Source of the DNA: Xanthobacteraceae bacterium
GTDB taxonomy: Bacteria > Pseudomonadota > Alphaproteobacteria > Rhizobiales > Xanthobacteraceae
DNA: 64,000 nucleotides
NCBI GenBank assembly: GCA_029266425.1
Contig: JAQSWY010000012.1
Location: forward strand, 1 to 64,000
Reading direction: 5' to 3'
Shown here: one piece after another, positions 9,599-18,551 of the stretch
How positions within the stretch are numbered: the first letter of the stretch is position 1
How the letters are laid out: every line of letters starts with the position of its first letter
Position numbers and translations under genes: made by a program
Notes under the pieces: generated by a model
The model's input: the letters and a program-made list of their open reading frames with translations, nothing else
The model's database searches: none
Told to the model about the DNA's origin: nothing

Positions 9599-10138
9599 TC
9601 AATACTCCACCACGCCGTCCAGCGCGTAGTGCTTGATCGTCTTGCGGTTGGCGATCAGCTGCTCCACCGTCGGCTCGCCCTTCATGGCACGGTCGATGGC
9701 GAGCTTCATCGCCTCATAATTGGTGCGGTAGAGGTCTGCCCTGTCGAGGTTCGGGTCCGCTGCGCAGCGCGGGTCGAGCCACACCATCACGATCATGCAG
9801 ATCTCGTCGGCGGCCTCCTTCGGCAACAGGCCTTCACTGAGCGCATCGATGATGGCGTCGCCGATTGCGCCCTGCACCACGCCGCCGAGCAGATCGACAT
9901 ATTCCATGGTCTCGATCGTGACCTTGGTGGTCATCATCGTCGCCGGGCGCACCATCTGGTTGAGGTCGCGCACCACGAACATCCGGGTGTGACCCGCCGC
10001 CTGGCCCATCATCGAGGCGAAGGCGTGCCCGGCCGGGCCGCGCACCGAGCCGATCAGCACCTCGGGCATGGCGTCGGTGAACTGGCCGTCAGCCGCCAGC
10101 ACGGTCGCCTCGCCGGTGCGGAACCAGATGTCGCTCAT
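9599..10138 (-). CDS. Fae-like protein (formaldehyde-activating enzyme family)
   Basis: The 179 residues match the Fae family, whose founding member condenses formaldehyde with tetrahydromethanopterin in methylotrophs. Shared features are the N-terminal GEA start, VLIGSVRGPAGHAF, the KVTI strand, and NYEAMKLAIDRAMKGEP near the C-terminus. At the family motif AHIDLIIG this protein reads AMPEVLIG, so the histidine proposed as catalytic is methionine (residue 24). The FGPAQ stretch is also replaced (LGGVV). No other tetrahydromethanopterin-pathway gene lies nearby. It is therefore probably a paralog with a different role, such as formaldehyde or cofactor binding or signalling. Family membership is firm; activity is doubtful. 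Confidence 0.82.
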   Translation of the reverse strand: MSDIWFRTGEATVLAADGQFTDAMPEVLIGSVRGPAGHAFASMMGQAAGHTRMFVVRDLNQMVRPATMMTTKVTIETMEYVDLLGGVVQGAIGDAIIDALSEGLLPKEAADEICMIVMVWLDPRCAADPNLDRADLYRTNYEAMKLAIDRAMKGEPTVEQLIANRKTIKHYALDGVVEY

Positions 10139-10267
10139 GGTAATCTCTCCCTCGAAGACAGCCGAGCGGCCGCCGCAGGTGCGCCGATAGCACTCCCCGC
10201 AGCCCGGCGTCCATAAAACAAGGCGCGGCCGATGGACCGCAGCCGAAAGTTGCCATTTCGTTAACTT

Positions 10268-10323
10268 GACTCCCCACAGACTCTGGACGGATCGGCACGA
10301 TTCGATTCAAATCGTAGTGATTC
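10268..10323. promoter_or_regulatory. Cluster of five GANTC (CcrM) sites upstream of the PleC-like kinase
   Basis: GANTC occurs at 10268, 10279, 10299, 10304 and 10319. ACGATT (10297-10302) and AATCGT (10310-10315) also form an inverted repeat here. GANTC is the methylation target of alphaproteobacterial CcrM, whose sites often regulate cell-cycle promoters. Confidence 0.6.
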
Positions 10324-10390
10324 GGAGAGATGCGGCACGTCCCTCCAATCGATTGATTTAGGGACTTTAGGACTTCGGGGGAGGCCGGCG

Positions 10391-12712
10391 ATGGCTCGCG
10401 CCAACGCTGCGGGAGCGTCTGTGCGCGTCCAGGCTATGCGGGGGCTGGCACGCTCGGTGGCGCGGCCTGCCTATCAGCGACTGGTCGACGCCGAGCCCTT
10501 CATGCGAAGGGCGGTCCCCGCACTCATCATCGCCTTCATCGGCATCGTCGCGGTCGCCGCCATCGTGCAGACCCGCGCCTACCACACCGAAGCGGTGAGT
10601 GACGCCAAGGACGAGCTGGCGCTTTATGCGATGGCGGTGGCGAGCGATCTCGGCCAGCGCTCCGGCGACATCGCCGCCACGGCCGGTGCGCTGAAGTCCG
10701 CTTTGCCGCCCCGCGCCTCCGAGAACGGCCGGCGCTTCGCTGTCGTCGATGGCGGCGGACGGGTGGTGACGACCGACGACGGCGAAGCCTCGACCGCCGC
10801 CGAAGTCGCCGCGCTGCTCGCCAATGTCCAGGCCCTCGCCGTGTTCGCCGAAAATGCCGGCGTGCTCGATGTGCCGCTCTCCGACGGCACGCTCGCCATG
10901 GCCACGGTGCGCAACCTGCGCCGTCCGGCCGGCCAGATCGTAGTGCTACAGCCGGTCGACGCCGCGCTCGGCACCTGGCGCTCCGACACCATCCTCACCG
11001 TCACCCTGCTCACCACCACCGGCGGCGTGCTGCTGATCCTCGGCTTCGCCTTCCACTGGCAGGCGAGCCGCGCCCGCGAGGCCGACGGCATCTATGACAC
11101 CGTGCAGGAGCGCATCGACACCGCGCTGATGCGCGGGCGCTGCGGCCTGTGGGACTGGGACATGGGCCGCGGCCGGATGTTCTGGTCCTACTCGATGTTC
11201 GAGATGCTGGGGCTGGAGCCGCGGGACGAACTGGTCTCGTTCGGCGACGTCGCCAATCTGGTGCATCCGGACGATGCCAATCTCTACGAGATCGCCAAGG
11301 AGATCGCCGACAAGCCAGGCCGCACCATCGATCGCGTGTTCCGCATGACGCACGCCGAGGGCCATTTTGTGTGGCTGCGCGCCCGTGCCGAGGTGGTGGC
11401 GCAGGAGAATGGCGAGCCGCCGCACCTCGTCGGCATCGCCGTCGACGTAACCGAGGAGCGGCGCCTTGCCGAACGCACCGCCACCGCCGACATGCGGCTG
11501 CGCGACGCCATCGAGAGCATCTCGGAATCCTTCGTGCTGTGGGATGCCGCCAACCTGCTCGTCATGTGCAATTCGAAGTTCCAGGCGCTGCACGGGCTCG
11601 GCGACGACACCGTCACCCCCGGCACCCCGTTCGAGACCATCGCCACCCTCGCCCGCCAACCGGTGGTGCGCACCCCTTTGAAGACCGAGGACCGCCCCGA
11701 GGAGGGCGCGCGGGCCTTCGAGGCGCAGATCGAGGGTGGGCGCTGGATGAAGATCGCCGAGCGCCGCACCAAGGATGGCGGCTTCGTCTCGGTCGGCACA
11801 GACATCACCGCGCTGAAGCGCCACGAAGAGCGGCTGATGGACAGCGAGAAGCGGCTGATGGCCCTTGTCGCCGACCTGCGCAAATCGCAGCAGACGCTGG
11901 AGTTCCAGGCCCAGCAGCTCGCCGAGCTGGCGCAGAACTATTCCGACGAGAAGAACAAGGCCGAGGACGCCAACCGCGCCAAGTCCGAATTCCTCGCAAA
12001 CATGAGCCACGAGCTGCGCACTCCGCTCAACGCCATCATCGGCTTCTCCGAACTGATGGAGAGCGGGCTGTTCGGGCCGCTCGGCTGCGACAAGTACAAC
12101 GAATACTGCCGCGACATCCGCGATAGCGGGCGCTATTTGCTCGACGTCATCAACGACATTCTCGACATGTCGCGGATCGAGGCCGGCCGCGTCACGCTCG
12201 CTCTCACCCCGATCCGGCTCGACGAGATCGTCACCGAGGCGCTCAGGGTGATGTCGGTACGGGCGGACGAGAAACGCCTGACGGTCATATCCGAGATCGA
12301 TGCCGAGACCCCGATCGAGGCCGACCGCCGCGCCCTCAAGCAGGTCACGCTGAACCTGATCTCCAACGCCATCAAGTTCACCCCGGAGAATGGCCGCATC
12401 GCGGTGCGGGCGCGGGTGACGCCGCAATCCGCCCTGCTCGTCATCGAGGACACCGGCATCGGTATCCCGGAGGCCGCGCTGTCGAAGATCGGCAAGCCGT
12501 TCGAACAGGTCGAGAGCCAGTTCACCAAGACCTACAAGGGCTCCGGCCTCGGCCTCGCCATCGCCAAATCGCTCGTGGAGCTGCACGGCGGCAGCATGCG
12601 CCTGCGCTCGAGCGAGGGCCTCGGCACCACGGTCGTGGTCCGCCTGCCGGTGCAGGGCCGGCCCGGCCGGCAGTACCGGGCACCGGTGCGCGTCGCGGCG
12701 CAGGTGCAGTAA
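10391..12712 (+). CDS. PleC/PdhS-type PAS sensor histidine kinase
   Basis: Membrane histidine kinase of 773 residues. A hydrophobic segment lies at about 41-63 and a second at about 196-216, framing an extracytoplasmic sensor region. PAS domains follow at about 245-365 and 370-475, then a coiled coil, HisKA with His540 in NMSHELRTPLNAIIGF, and a HATPase domain with DTGIGIP and GLGLAIAKS. The HisKA-flanking sequence GLFGPLGCDKYNEYCRDIRDSG is characteristic of the PleC/PdhS group, which acts on the DivK receiver in alphaproteobacterial cell-cycle and polarity control. Whether it is the true PleC ortholog cannot be decided from sequence alone. No receiver gene is adjacent. A dense GANTC cluster lies 70-120 bases upstream, fitting cell-cycle regulation. 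Confidence 0.88.
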   Translation: MARANAAGASVRVQAMRGLARSVARPAYQRLVDAEPFMRRAVPALIIAFIGIVAVAAIVQTRAYHTEAVSDAKDELALYAMAVASDLGQRSGDIAATAGALKSALPPRASENGRRFAVVDGGGRVVTTDDGEASTAAEVAALLANVQALAVFAENAGVLDVPLSDGTLAMATVRNLRRPAGQIVVLQPVDAALGTWRSDTILTVTLLTTTGGVLLILGFAFHWQASRAREADGIYDTVQERIDTALMRGRCGLWDWDMGRGRMFWSYSMFEMLGLEPRDELVSFGDVANLVHPDDANLYEIAKEIADKPGRTIDRVFRMTHAEGHFVWLRARAEVVAQENGEPPHLVGIAVDVTEERRLAERTATADMRLRDAIESISESFVLWDAANLLVMCNSKFQALHGLGDDTVTPGTPFETIATLARQPVVRTPLKTEDRPEEGARAFEAQIEGGRWMKIAERRTKDGGFVSVGTDITALKRHEERLMDSEKRLMALVADLRKSQQTLEFQAQQLAELAQNYSDEKNKAEDANRAKSEFLANMSHELRTPLNAIIGFSELMESGLFGPLGCDKYNEYCRDIRDSGRYLLDVINDILDMSRIEAGRVTLALTPIRLDEIVTEALRVMSVRADEKRLTVISEIDAETPIEADRRALKQVTLNLISNAIKFTPENGRIAVRARVTPQSALLVIEDTGIGIPEAALSKIGKPFEQVESQFTKTYKGSGLGLAIAKSLVELHGGSMRLRSSEGLGTTVVVRLPVQGRPGRQYRAPVRVAAQVQ

Positions 12713-12737
12713 GGGTCTAGGCGGCGTCCGGCTTCAG

Positions 12738-12831
12738 CATCATTCGAGGCTCGCTGCGCTCGCACCTCAGGATGAGGTCGTTGTTAAGTTCAATCTCATC
12801 CTGAGGTGCCGCGAAGCGGCCTCGAAGGATG
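12738..12831. repeat. Family A REPIN-like repeat
   Basis: Left arm slightly decayed (CATCATTCGAGG), right arm CCTCGAAGGATG. Immediately downstream of the PleC-like kinase gene. Confidence 0.85.
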
Positions 12832-12850
12832 TTCAAGCAGAGCGGCTGCC

Positions 12851-12963
12851 TTCCCTCTCCCCATTGCGGAGAGGTGGCCCGCGAAGCGGGTCGGTGAGGG
12901 GCCGCACCGTCGCGGAGCCGCGTACTCCCCCTCACCCTAACCCTCTCCCCAATGGGGAGAGGG
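12851..12963. repeat. Family D palindromic repeat
   Basis: Two inverted CCCTCTCCCC-type arms separated by GGCCCGCGAAGCGGGTC and CTCACCCTAACC segments. Lies between convergent genes, next to a family A copy, and ends eight bases from the glnE stop. Confidence 0.75.
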
Positions 12964-12970
12964 AACGACC

Positions 12971-15958
12971 CTACGCCCGCTTCGTTTTCCGCGCCTTCGT
13001 CTCCACCGAGAGCAGCCGCTCGAACACCGCGCGCACCTCGCGCTCGGTCTCGAACAGATGCGCCTCGAGGGTCGAGAAGTCCGGCATGGTGCCAGCGCGG
13101 GCGAGCAGCTGGCGCAGCGCGATGCTGGCTTCCGCCGGCTTGAACGGCGCCCCCACGGCGAGCCGCAGCACCTGCGTCAGGTCATGCAGCAGCCGGCAGG
13201 CATCGCCCAGCGTCTGGCCGTCCTCGGCGCTGAGCAGCCCCAGCCGGGTCGCATTGGCAATGACGCGCTGGGTCGAGGTGTCGATGATGTCCGGATGTCG
13301 CGGGGCGTGCGCCAGCACGAGGTACTGCGCCAGGAACTCGATATCGATCAGGCCGCCCGCGGCATATTTCAGATCCCAAGGATCGTCCTCGCCCTTCTCG
13401 TCGGCGATGGCGCCGCGCATGTCGACGATGTCGGCGGCGAGCCGCGCCAGGTTGCGCTCGCGGCGCAGCACGGTGGCGATCGTGGACTCCACCTTGGCGC
13501 GGAACTCCCGCGAGGCGCAGATCACCCGCGCCCTCGTCAGCGCCATGTGCTCCCAGGTCCAGGCCTCCTCGGCCTGATAAGTCTCGAAAGAAGCAAGCCG
13601 CGTCGCCACCGGGCCGGCGCGCCCGGAGGGGCGCAGGCGCAGATCCACCTCATAGAGCTGGCCGGCATTGGTCGGGGTGGTGAGCGAGCTGATCAGGCGC
13701 TGCGTCAGCCGGGCGAAATATTGCGGGCCGTAGAGCGGGCGGGCGCCGTCTGATTCCGGCTCCTCCTCGTCGAAATCATAGAGGATGATGAGGTCGAGAT
13801 CGGAGCCGGCGGTCATTTCCCGGCCGCCGAGCTTGCCCATGGCGAGCACCGCGATTTCGGCATCCTTGACCCGGCCATGGCTCTCCATGAAGCGCGCCTT
13901 CACCGCGTCGGCGAGGCCGCGGATGAGCACGTCGGCCAGGCGCGCATAGGCCTCGCCGGCGCGGCTCGCCGAGAGCGTGCCGGCGAGAATCCGGACCCCG
14001 ATCAGCACATGGTATTCCTGCCGGAAGCGGCGGGCCCGATCGAGCAGGTCCTCCTCGTCCTCGGCATCCGCCAGCAGCCCGGCGAGCCGCGCCTCCAGCG
14101 CCGCCTCGTCGGGCAGCGCGCCGAAGAAGGTCGGATCGAGCAGCGCGTCGATCAGGGTCGGACGGTGCGCCAGCATCTCGCCAAGCCGCGGCGCGGTGCC
14201 AAGGATGGTGGCGAGCAGCCGCACCAGATCGGGATTGTGCGCCAGCGCCGAGATCAAGCGCAGCCCGGTCGGCAGCTCCTGGAAGAAGCGGTCTGCGGCG
14301 ACCAGCGCCCGGTCCGGTTCGCCGCCGCGGGCGAGCGCGTCGAGCAGAGCGGGCACGATGGTTTCGAGCTGGTCGCGCGCGGCGGGGACCTTCAGCGCAC
14401 GATAATGGCCGCTCAGCCAGCGGCGCACCGTCTCGCTCGCCGCCCGCGGGTCGGCATAGCCGAGCCGGTGCAGGGTCGCCAATGTCTCGCGGTCGTCGGC
14501 CCCGTCGGGGAATATGAGACGGCCTTCCACCGTGGCGCGCGGCGGGGCGTCCTCGAACAGCTTGGAATAGTGGTGCTGCACCCGCGTCAGCCGCTTCACC
14601 AGAGCGAGCGCGAAATCATCGCGACCGGCATAGCCCATGAAGCGAGCGAAAGCGTCGAGCGCCGCCTCGTCCTCGGGCAGCGAATGGGTCTGGGCGTCCG
14701 CCACCATCTGCAGCCGGTGCTCGACGCGGCGCAGATAGACGTACGCCTCCTCCAGCTCGTCATGCGCCTCCTGGCCGATCCAGCGGTCGCTCGCGAGCCG
14801 GTCCAGCGCCTCCAGCGTGCGCGGATTGCGCAAGCTCGGGTCGCGGCCGCCGGCAATGAGCTGCTGGGTCTGCACGAAGAACTCGATCTCGCGGATGCCG
14901 CCGCGGCCGAGCTTCACGTTGTGGCCCTCGATGGCGATGGCCTCATGGCCGCGGAAGGCGTGGATCTCCTGCTTCATGGCGTGCACCTCCGCCACCGCAG
15001 CAAAATCGAGCGAGCGGCGCCAGACGAAGGGCGAGAGCTGGCGGAGAAAACTCTCGCCGAGCGCGAGGTCGCCGGCGATCGGGCGCGCCTTGATATAGGC
15101 GGCACGCTCCCACGTTGCGCCCTCGCGCTCGTAATAGTCGAGCGCGGCATCGACCGAGAGCGCGATCTGGGTCGAGGCCGGATCGGGGCGCAGCCTGAGA
15201 TCGACGCGCGCGACATAGCCGTCGCCGGTGCGTTCCTGGATCAGCCGCACCAGGGTGCGGGTGAGGCGCACGAAGAACGGCGCGGCCTCGACGTCCTTTC
15301 CCAGTGGCGCGGCCTCGGGGTCGTAGAGCACGATGAGGTCGACATCGCTCGAGTAGTTGAGTTCGCCCGCGCCGTGCTTGCCCATGGCGAGGATCGTGTA
15401 GCCGCAGCCGGCGCCATCCGGCCCGTGCTTGCGCAGCTTGCGCTCCCCGACCGCCTCGCGCAGCAGATGGTCGACCGCGGCGGAGATCGCGGTGTCGGCG
15501 GTGGCGGTGAGCTCGCGGGTCACCGCGGTGAGATCGAGGGCGCCGCCGATGTCGGCGAGCGCGATGGTCAGCGCCGAAGTGGAGCGCAGCCGGCGCAAGG
15601 CGCGCATGACCTCGTCCTCGCTCGTCGCCTTGGCGACGCGCTCGAGCGCCCGGTTGCGGGCCGCATCGAGCAGGACGAGCGGATCGGAGGAGAGGATTTC
15701 GAGGAGACGCGACGGATCGACGCGGATGAGGTCGGAGAGGAAGGGAGAGCCAGCGGCTACCGCTTCCAGTACCGCGCCGGCCTGCGGATGGAGCGTGATG
15801 AGATGCGCGATCTCGCTCTTCACCTTGGCCGGGGCGCCGGAAAGCAGGTCGGAAAGCGCCGTCTGGCCCCCGTCGACGGCGGTGGGCGCCTCGCGGATGA
15901 GCCCGGCGAGCGTCATAACACCGTCATCTTCGGCCAATTTCGCGCGTCGCGCCGCCAT
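12971..15958 (-). CDS. glnE: Bifunctional glutamine synthetase adenylyltransferase/deadenylase
   Basis: Controls glutamine synthetase by adding or removing AMP in response to PII and glutamine. The 995 residues match the usual bidomain architecture. The N-terminal adenylyl-removing half has the nucleotidyltransferase signature SSDVDLIVLYD near residue 205. The C-terminal adenylylating half has GSDLDLIILYDFD near 715-727. The regulatory helical regions between and after them are complete. The second metal-binding motif of the N-terminal half reads YVARVDLRLRP. Lies alone between repeat clusters on both sides, so it is probably monocistronic. No PII gene is in the window. Confidence 0.97.
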   Translation of the reverse strand: MAARRAKLAEDDGVMTLAGLIREAPTAVDGGQTALSDLLSGAPAKVKSEIAHLITLHPQAGAVLEAVAAGSPFLSDLIRVDPSRLLEILSSDPLVLLDAARNRALERVAKATSEDEVMRALRRLRSTSALTIALADIGGALDLTAVTRELTATADTAISAAVDHLLREAVGERKLRKHGPDGAGCGYTILAMGKHGAGELNYSSDVDLIVLYDPEAAPLGKDVEAAPFFVRLTRTLVRLIQERTGDGYVARVDLRLRPDPASTQIALSVDAALDYYEREGATWERAAYIKARPIAGDLALGESFLRQLSPFVWRRSLDFAAVAEVHAMKQEIHAFRGHEAIAIEGHNVKLGRGGIREIEFFVQTQQLIAGGRDPSLRNPRTLEALDRLASDRWIGQEAHDELEEAYVYLRRVEHRLQMVADAQTHSLPEDEAALDAFARFMGYAGRDDFALALVKRLTRVQHHYSKLFEDAPPRATVEGRLIFPDGADDRETLATLHRLGYADPRAASETVRRWLSGHYRALKVPAARDQLETIVPALLDALARGGEPDRALVAADRFFQELPTGLRLISALAHNPDLVRLLATILGTAPRLGEMLAHRPTLIDALLDPTFFGALPDEAALEARLAGLLADAEDEEDLLDRARRFRQEYHVLIGVRILAGTLSASRAGEAYARLADVLIRGLADAVKARFMESHGRVKDAEIAVLAMGKLGGREMTAGSDLDLIILYDFDEEEPESDGARPLYGPQYFARLTQRLISSLTTPTNAGQLYEVDLRLRPSGRAGPVATRLASFETYQAEEAWTWEHMALTRARVICASREFRAKVESTIATVLRRERNLARLAADIVDMRGAIADEKGEDDPWDLKYAAGGLIDIEFLAQYLVLAHAPRHPDIIDTSTQRVIANATRLGLLSAEDGQTLGDACRLLHDLTQVLRLAVGAPFKPAEASIALRQLLARAGTMPDFSTLEAHLFETEREVRAVFERLLSVETKARKTKRA

Positions 15959-16053
15959 TCTTCTCCTGCCTTCCCATCAATCCAGTCAGAGCTTACGCGA
16001 AGCTGGTTGTCAAAGTGCTGCCGAACATGCGCACGGCGCGTGTTCGGCTTCAG

Positions 16054-16150
16054 CATCCTTCGAGGCCCGGCTGCGCTGGGCACCTCAGGACGACGTTCTT
16101 CTCAAGACCACGTCATCCTGAGGTGCGAGCGAAGCGAGCCTCGAAGGATG
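16054..16150. repeat. Family A REPIN-like repeat
   Basis: CATCCTTCGAGG ... CCTCGAAGGATG, with inner arms CACCTCAGGACG and CGTCATCCTGAGGTG. Lies between glnE and the downstream kinase gene. Confidence 0.88.
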
Positions 16151-16170
16151 CTGAGGCAGAGCGCCTTCCC

Positions 16171-17568
16171 TCACCCCGCCGCCGGCGCGTCCAGCGGCAG
16201 CTGGATCACCACGCGCAGGCCGGGCCCGTTGTCCTCCAGCGCGATGGTGCCGCCATGCAGGTGCATCACCGCCGCCGCCAGCGACAGGCCGAGCCCCGAG
16301 CCCGGCCGGGTGCGGCTCACCTCCAGCCGCACGAAACGCTCCAGCACGCGCTTGCGGTCGCCCTCGGGGACGCCCGGTCCCTGATCAGCAACGATCACGC
16401 AGGCATTCTGATCCCGCCGCTCGGCGCTGACGCGCACGGTGCGGCGTTCGCCGAGCTCGGGCGCGCTGTATTTAATCGCATTGTCGATCAGGTTCGAGAG
16501 CGCCTGGCCGAACAATTCGCGCACGCCGCGCACCATCAGCGGCGCGGGCGCGTCGACCACAAGGTCGATGCCCTGCTCGTCCGCCATCGGCTCGTAGAGC
16601 TCGGCGACGGCGGTGACGCTCTCCGCCAGGTCGAACGCCACCATCTTGTCGCGCGCCTGTCCTGCCTCGGCCCGGGCGATCATCAGCAGCGCGTCGAAGG
16701 TCCGGATCAGCCCGTCGGATTCATCGATGGTGTGCTCGGTGGCAGCACGCCATTGCTCGTCGCCCGAGGCGGTGCGCAGCGCGTCCTCGGCGCGGTTGCG
16801 CAGCCGGGTGAGCGGGGTCTTGAGGTCATGGGCGATGTTGTCGGACACCTCCTTCAGCCCTGCCATCAGCGCCTCGATGCGCTCCAGCATGGCGTTGAGG
16901 CTCAGCGCCAGGCGGTCGAACTCGTCGTCGGTGCCATGCACGGCGAGCCGGCCCGCGAGGTTGCCGGCCATGATGCTCTCGGAGGTCGCGGTCATCTGGT
17001 CGATGCGCTTCAGCACGCGGCGGGTGACGAAGAGGCCACCGGCGACGCCCATGACCACCAGCACCGCGAGGCCCCACAAGGCTGGGCGGATGATGATCTG
17101 GCGCAGTTGCTCGCGCTCCACCACGTCGCGGCCGACCAGGACGCGGAACTCGCCCGGCACGAACAGCACCTTCACCAGCGCACGGCTCGGATGCCCGCTC
17201 TGGTCCTCCGAGCGGACATAGTCGATCTCTTTCCAGCCCTGAGTGTCGATGATGTTGAGCGGCAGGTTCAGCACGTTCCCAGCCAGCGTCTCCCCGGTGA
17301 AGGTGGAGAGCAGATAGAGCCCGGCGCCCGGCGCGCGCGAGCGCCGATTGATGATCGACACCAGCCGGTTGATGCCGCCGAGGCGATACTGTTCCTCAAG
17401 GATCCGGGCCTCGTTCTCGATCGCCTCGGTCGCCTGGCTGATGACGAGGCGCTGGGTGTGCCAGCCGAGATAGGCGATGACCGACGCCGCGAAGATCGCG
17501 AAGACGATGAGGTAGGCCGCGATCAGCTTGAACGCGGTGGTGCGTGCGAGCCTACCGAGCGACGTCAC
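16171..17568 (-). CDS. Sensor histidine kinase of an OmpR-type two-component system
   Basis: Membrane kinase of 465 residues. A transmembrane helix at about 13-33 and another at about 163-185 bracket a periplasmic sensor of about 130 residues. A HAMP linker follows, then HisKA with His247 in NIAHDLKTPLTRLRN and a HATPase domain ending near GSGLGLSLAAAVMHLHGG. The GTG start at 17568 is inferred: it overlaps the upstream response-regulator gene by 17 bases, and residues further upstream are only its out-of-frame translation. Translational coupling with the regulator is likely. Signal and target genes cannot be read from the sequence; DegP/HtrA is the next operon upstream, which hints at envelope stress but is not proof. 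Confidence 0.9.
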   Translation of the reverse strand: MTSLGRLARTTAFKLIAAYLIVFAIFAASVIAYLGWHTQRLVISQATEAIENEARILEEQYRLGGINRLVSIINRRSRAPGAGLYLLSTFTGETLAGNVLNLPLNIIDTQGWKEIDYVRSEDQSGHPSRALVKVLFVPGEFRVLVGRDVVEREQLRQIIIRPALWGLAVLVVMGVAGGLFVTRRVLKRIDQMTATSESIMAGNLAGRLAVHGTDDEFDRLALSLNAMLERIEALMAGLKEVSDNIAHDLKTPLTRLRNRAEDALRTASGDEQWRAATEHTIDESDGLIRTFDALLMIARAEAGQARDKMVAFDLAESVTAVAELYEPMADEQGIDLVVDAPAPLMVRGVRELFGQALSNLIDNAIKYSAPELGERRTVRVSAERRDQNACVIVADQGPGVPEGDRKRVLERFVRLEVSRTRPGSGLGLSLAAAVMHLHGGTIALEDNGPGLRVVIQLPLDAPAAG

Positions 17569-18232
17569 GGACGATGTATCCGGCGCCACGCACCGTATGC
17601 AGCAGAGGCGGCTCGAAGCCCTTGTCGATCTTGGAGCGCAGCCGCGAGACGTGGACGTCGATGACGTTGGTCTGGGGATCGAAATGATAGTCCCAGACAT
17701 TCTCCAGCAGCATGGTGCGGGTCACCACCTGCCCGGCATGGCGCATGAGATATTCGAGCAGGCGGAATTCGCGCGGCTGCAGCACGATCTCGTGGCCGGC
17801 GCGCGTCACCCGGTGGGCGAGCCGGTCGAGCTCGAGGTCGGCGACGCGATAGACGGTGTCGGTGCCCTGCGGGCCGCCACGGCGCGCCAGCGCCTCGACG
17901 CGGGCCAATAGCTCGGTAAAGGCATAGGGTTTCGGCAGATAGTCGTCGCCGCCGGCGCGCAGGCCGGTGACGCGGTCATCGACCTGGCCGAGCGCGGAGA
18001 GGATGAGCGCCGGGGTCTTGTCGCCGCGCCCGCGCAGTTCGGTGATCAGCGAGAGGCCGTCGCGCCGCGGCAGCATGCGGTCGACGATCAGCACGTCGTA
18101 GCCGCCGTCGAGCGCGAGGGCGAGCCCCTCCTCGCCGTCGCCGGCATGGTCGGCCACGTGGCCGGCCTCACGAAAGGCCTTGCGGAGATAATCGGAGGCG
18201 TCGCGGTCATCTTCGACGACGAGCAGGCGCAT
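17552..18232 (-). CDS. OmpR/PhoB-family response regulator
   Basis: Receiver plus winged-helix DNA-binding regulator, 226 residues from the usual MRLLVVEDD start. The acidic pocket is in VVEDD, the phosphoacceptor is Asp51 (VDRMLPRRDG) and the switch lysine is in YLPKPY. The C-terminal winged helix (PREFRLLEYLMRHAGQVVTRTMLLENVW ... VRGAGY) is intact. The frame stays open to in-frame ATGs at 18316 and 18331, which would add 28-33 residues; neither has a clear ribosome binding site, so the canonical start is given. Partner of the overlapping kinase gene. Confidence 0.9.
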   Translation of the reverse strand: MRLLVVEDDRDASDYLRKAFREAGHVADHAGDGEEGLALALDGGYDVLIVDRMLPRRDGLSLITELRGRGDKTPALILSALGQVDDRVTGLRAGGDDYLPKPYAFTELLARVEALARRGGPQGTDTVYRVADLELDRLAHRVTRAGHEIVLQPREFRLLEYLMRHAGQVVTRTMLLENVWDYHFDPQTNVIDVHVSRLRSKIDKGFEPPLLHTVRGAGYIVRDVAR

Positions 18233-18424
18233 GGCGTCTTCGGCGGTCCGGGCGATGTCGGCAAGCTCGAGCGGGCGGTAGTCGAGAGTGCCGAAGGTGG
18301 AGGGATTCGTGCTCATGACCATGTACGCCATTTCTCGCCCCGCGCCTAATCAAGGACCTGAAAATGCTCGGCCAAGGCGGCACCGCGGGCCTGTTCGGCA
18401 AGAGCCGGAGTGGTTCCAAAGCGA

Positions 18425-18452
18425 CACGGGGAGCCCTTGCGAGCTCCCCGTG
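18425..18452 (-). terminator. Stable hairpin downstream of degP
   Basis: CACGGGGAGC (18425-18434) pairs perfectly with GCTCCCCGTG (18443-18452) around an eight-base loop. No T-run follows on either strand, so it may act as a Rho-dependent or mRNA-stabilising structure. Confidence 0.5.
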
Positions 18453-18515
18453 CGCCATCGGACCGGTTGCAACCCTAGGGGGCGACGGAACAGGCAGCAG
18501 CCGGGACCGAAACGC

Positions 18516-18536
18516 CCGGGGCGAAAACCGCCCCGG
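18516..18536 (-). terminator. Hairpin just after the degP stop
   Basis: Eight-bp GC stem (CCGGGGCG/CGCCCCGG) with a five-base loop, 15 bases downstream of the degP stop codon. Only a short T-rich stretch follows on the minus strand. Confidence 0.55.
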
Positions 18537-18551
18537 TTAGTTCGTACGCCG

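Larger units (their letters stand above)
18233..18551. other. Intergenic region between degP and the two-component operon
   Basis: 319 bases with no supported gene apart from a possible N-terminal extension of the regulator (to 18331). Contains two stable hairpins, listed separately, and the presumed promoter of the two-component operon. Confidence 0.5.

Noticed and set aside
13877..16384. 835-codon plus-strand frame opposite glnE
   Set aside because: Antisense shadow of GlnE, which has both catalytic signatures; the shadow product has only low-complexity Arg/Gly/Glu sequence.
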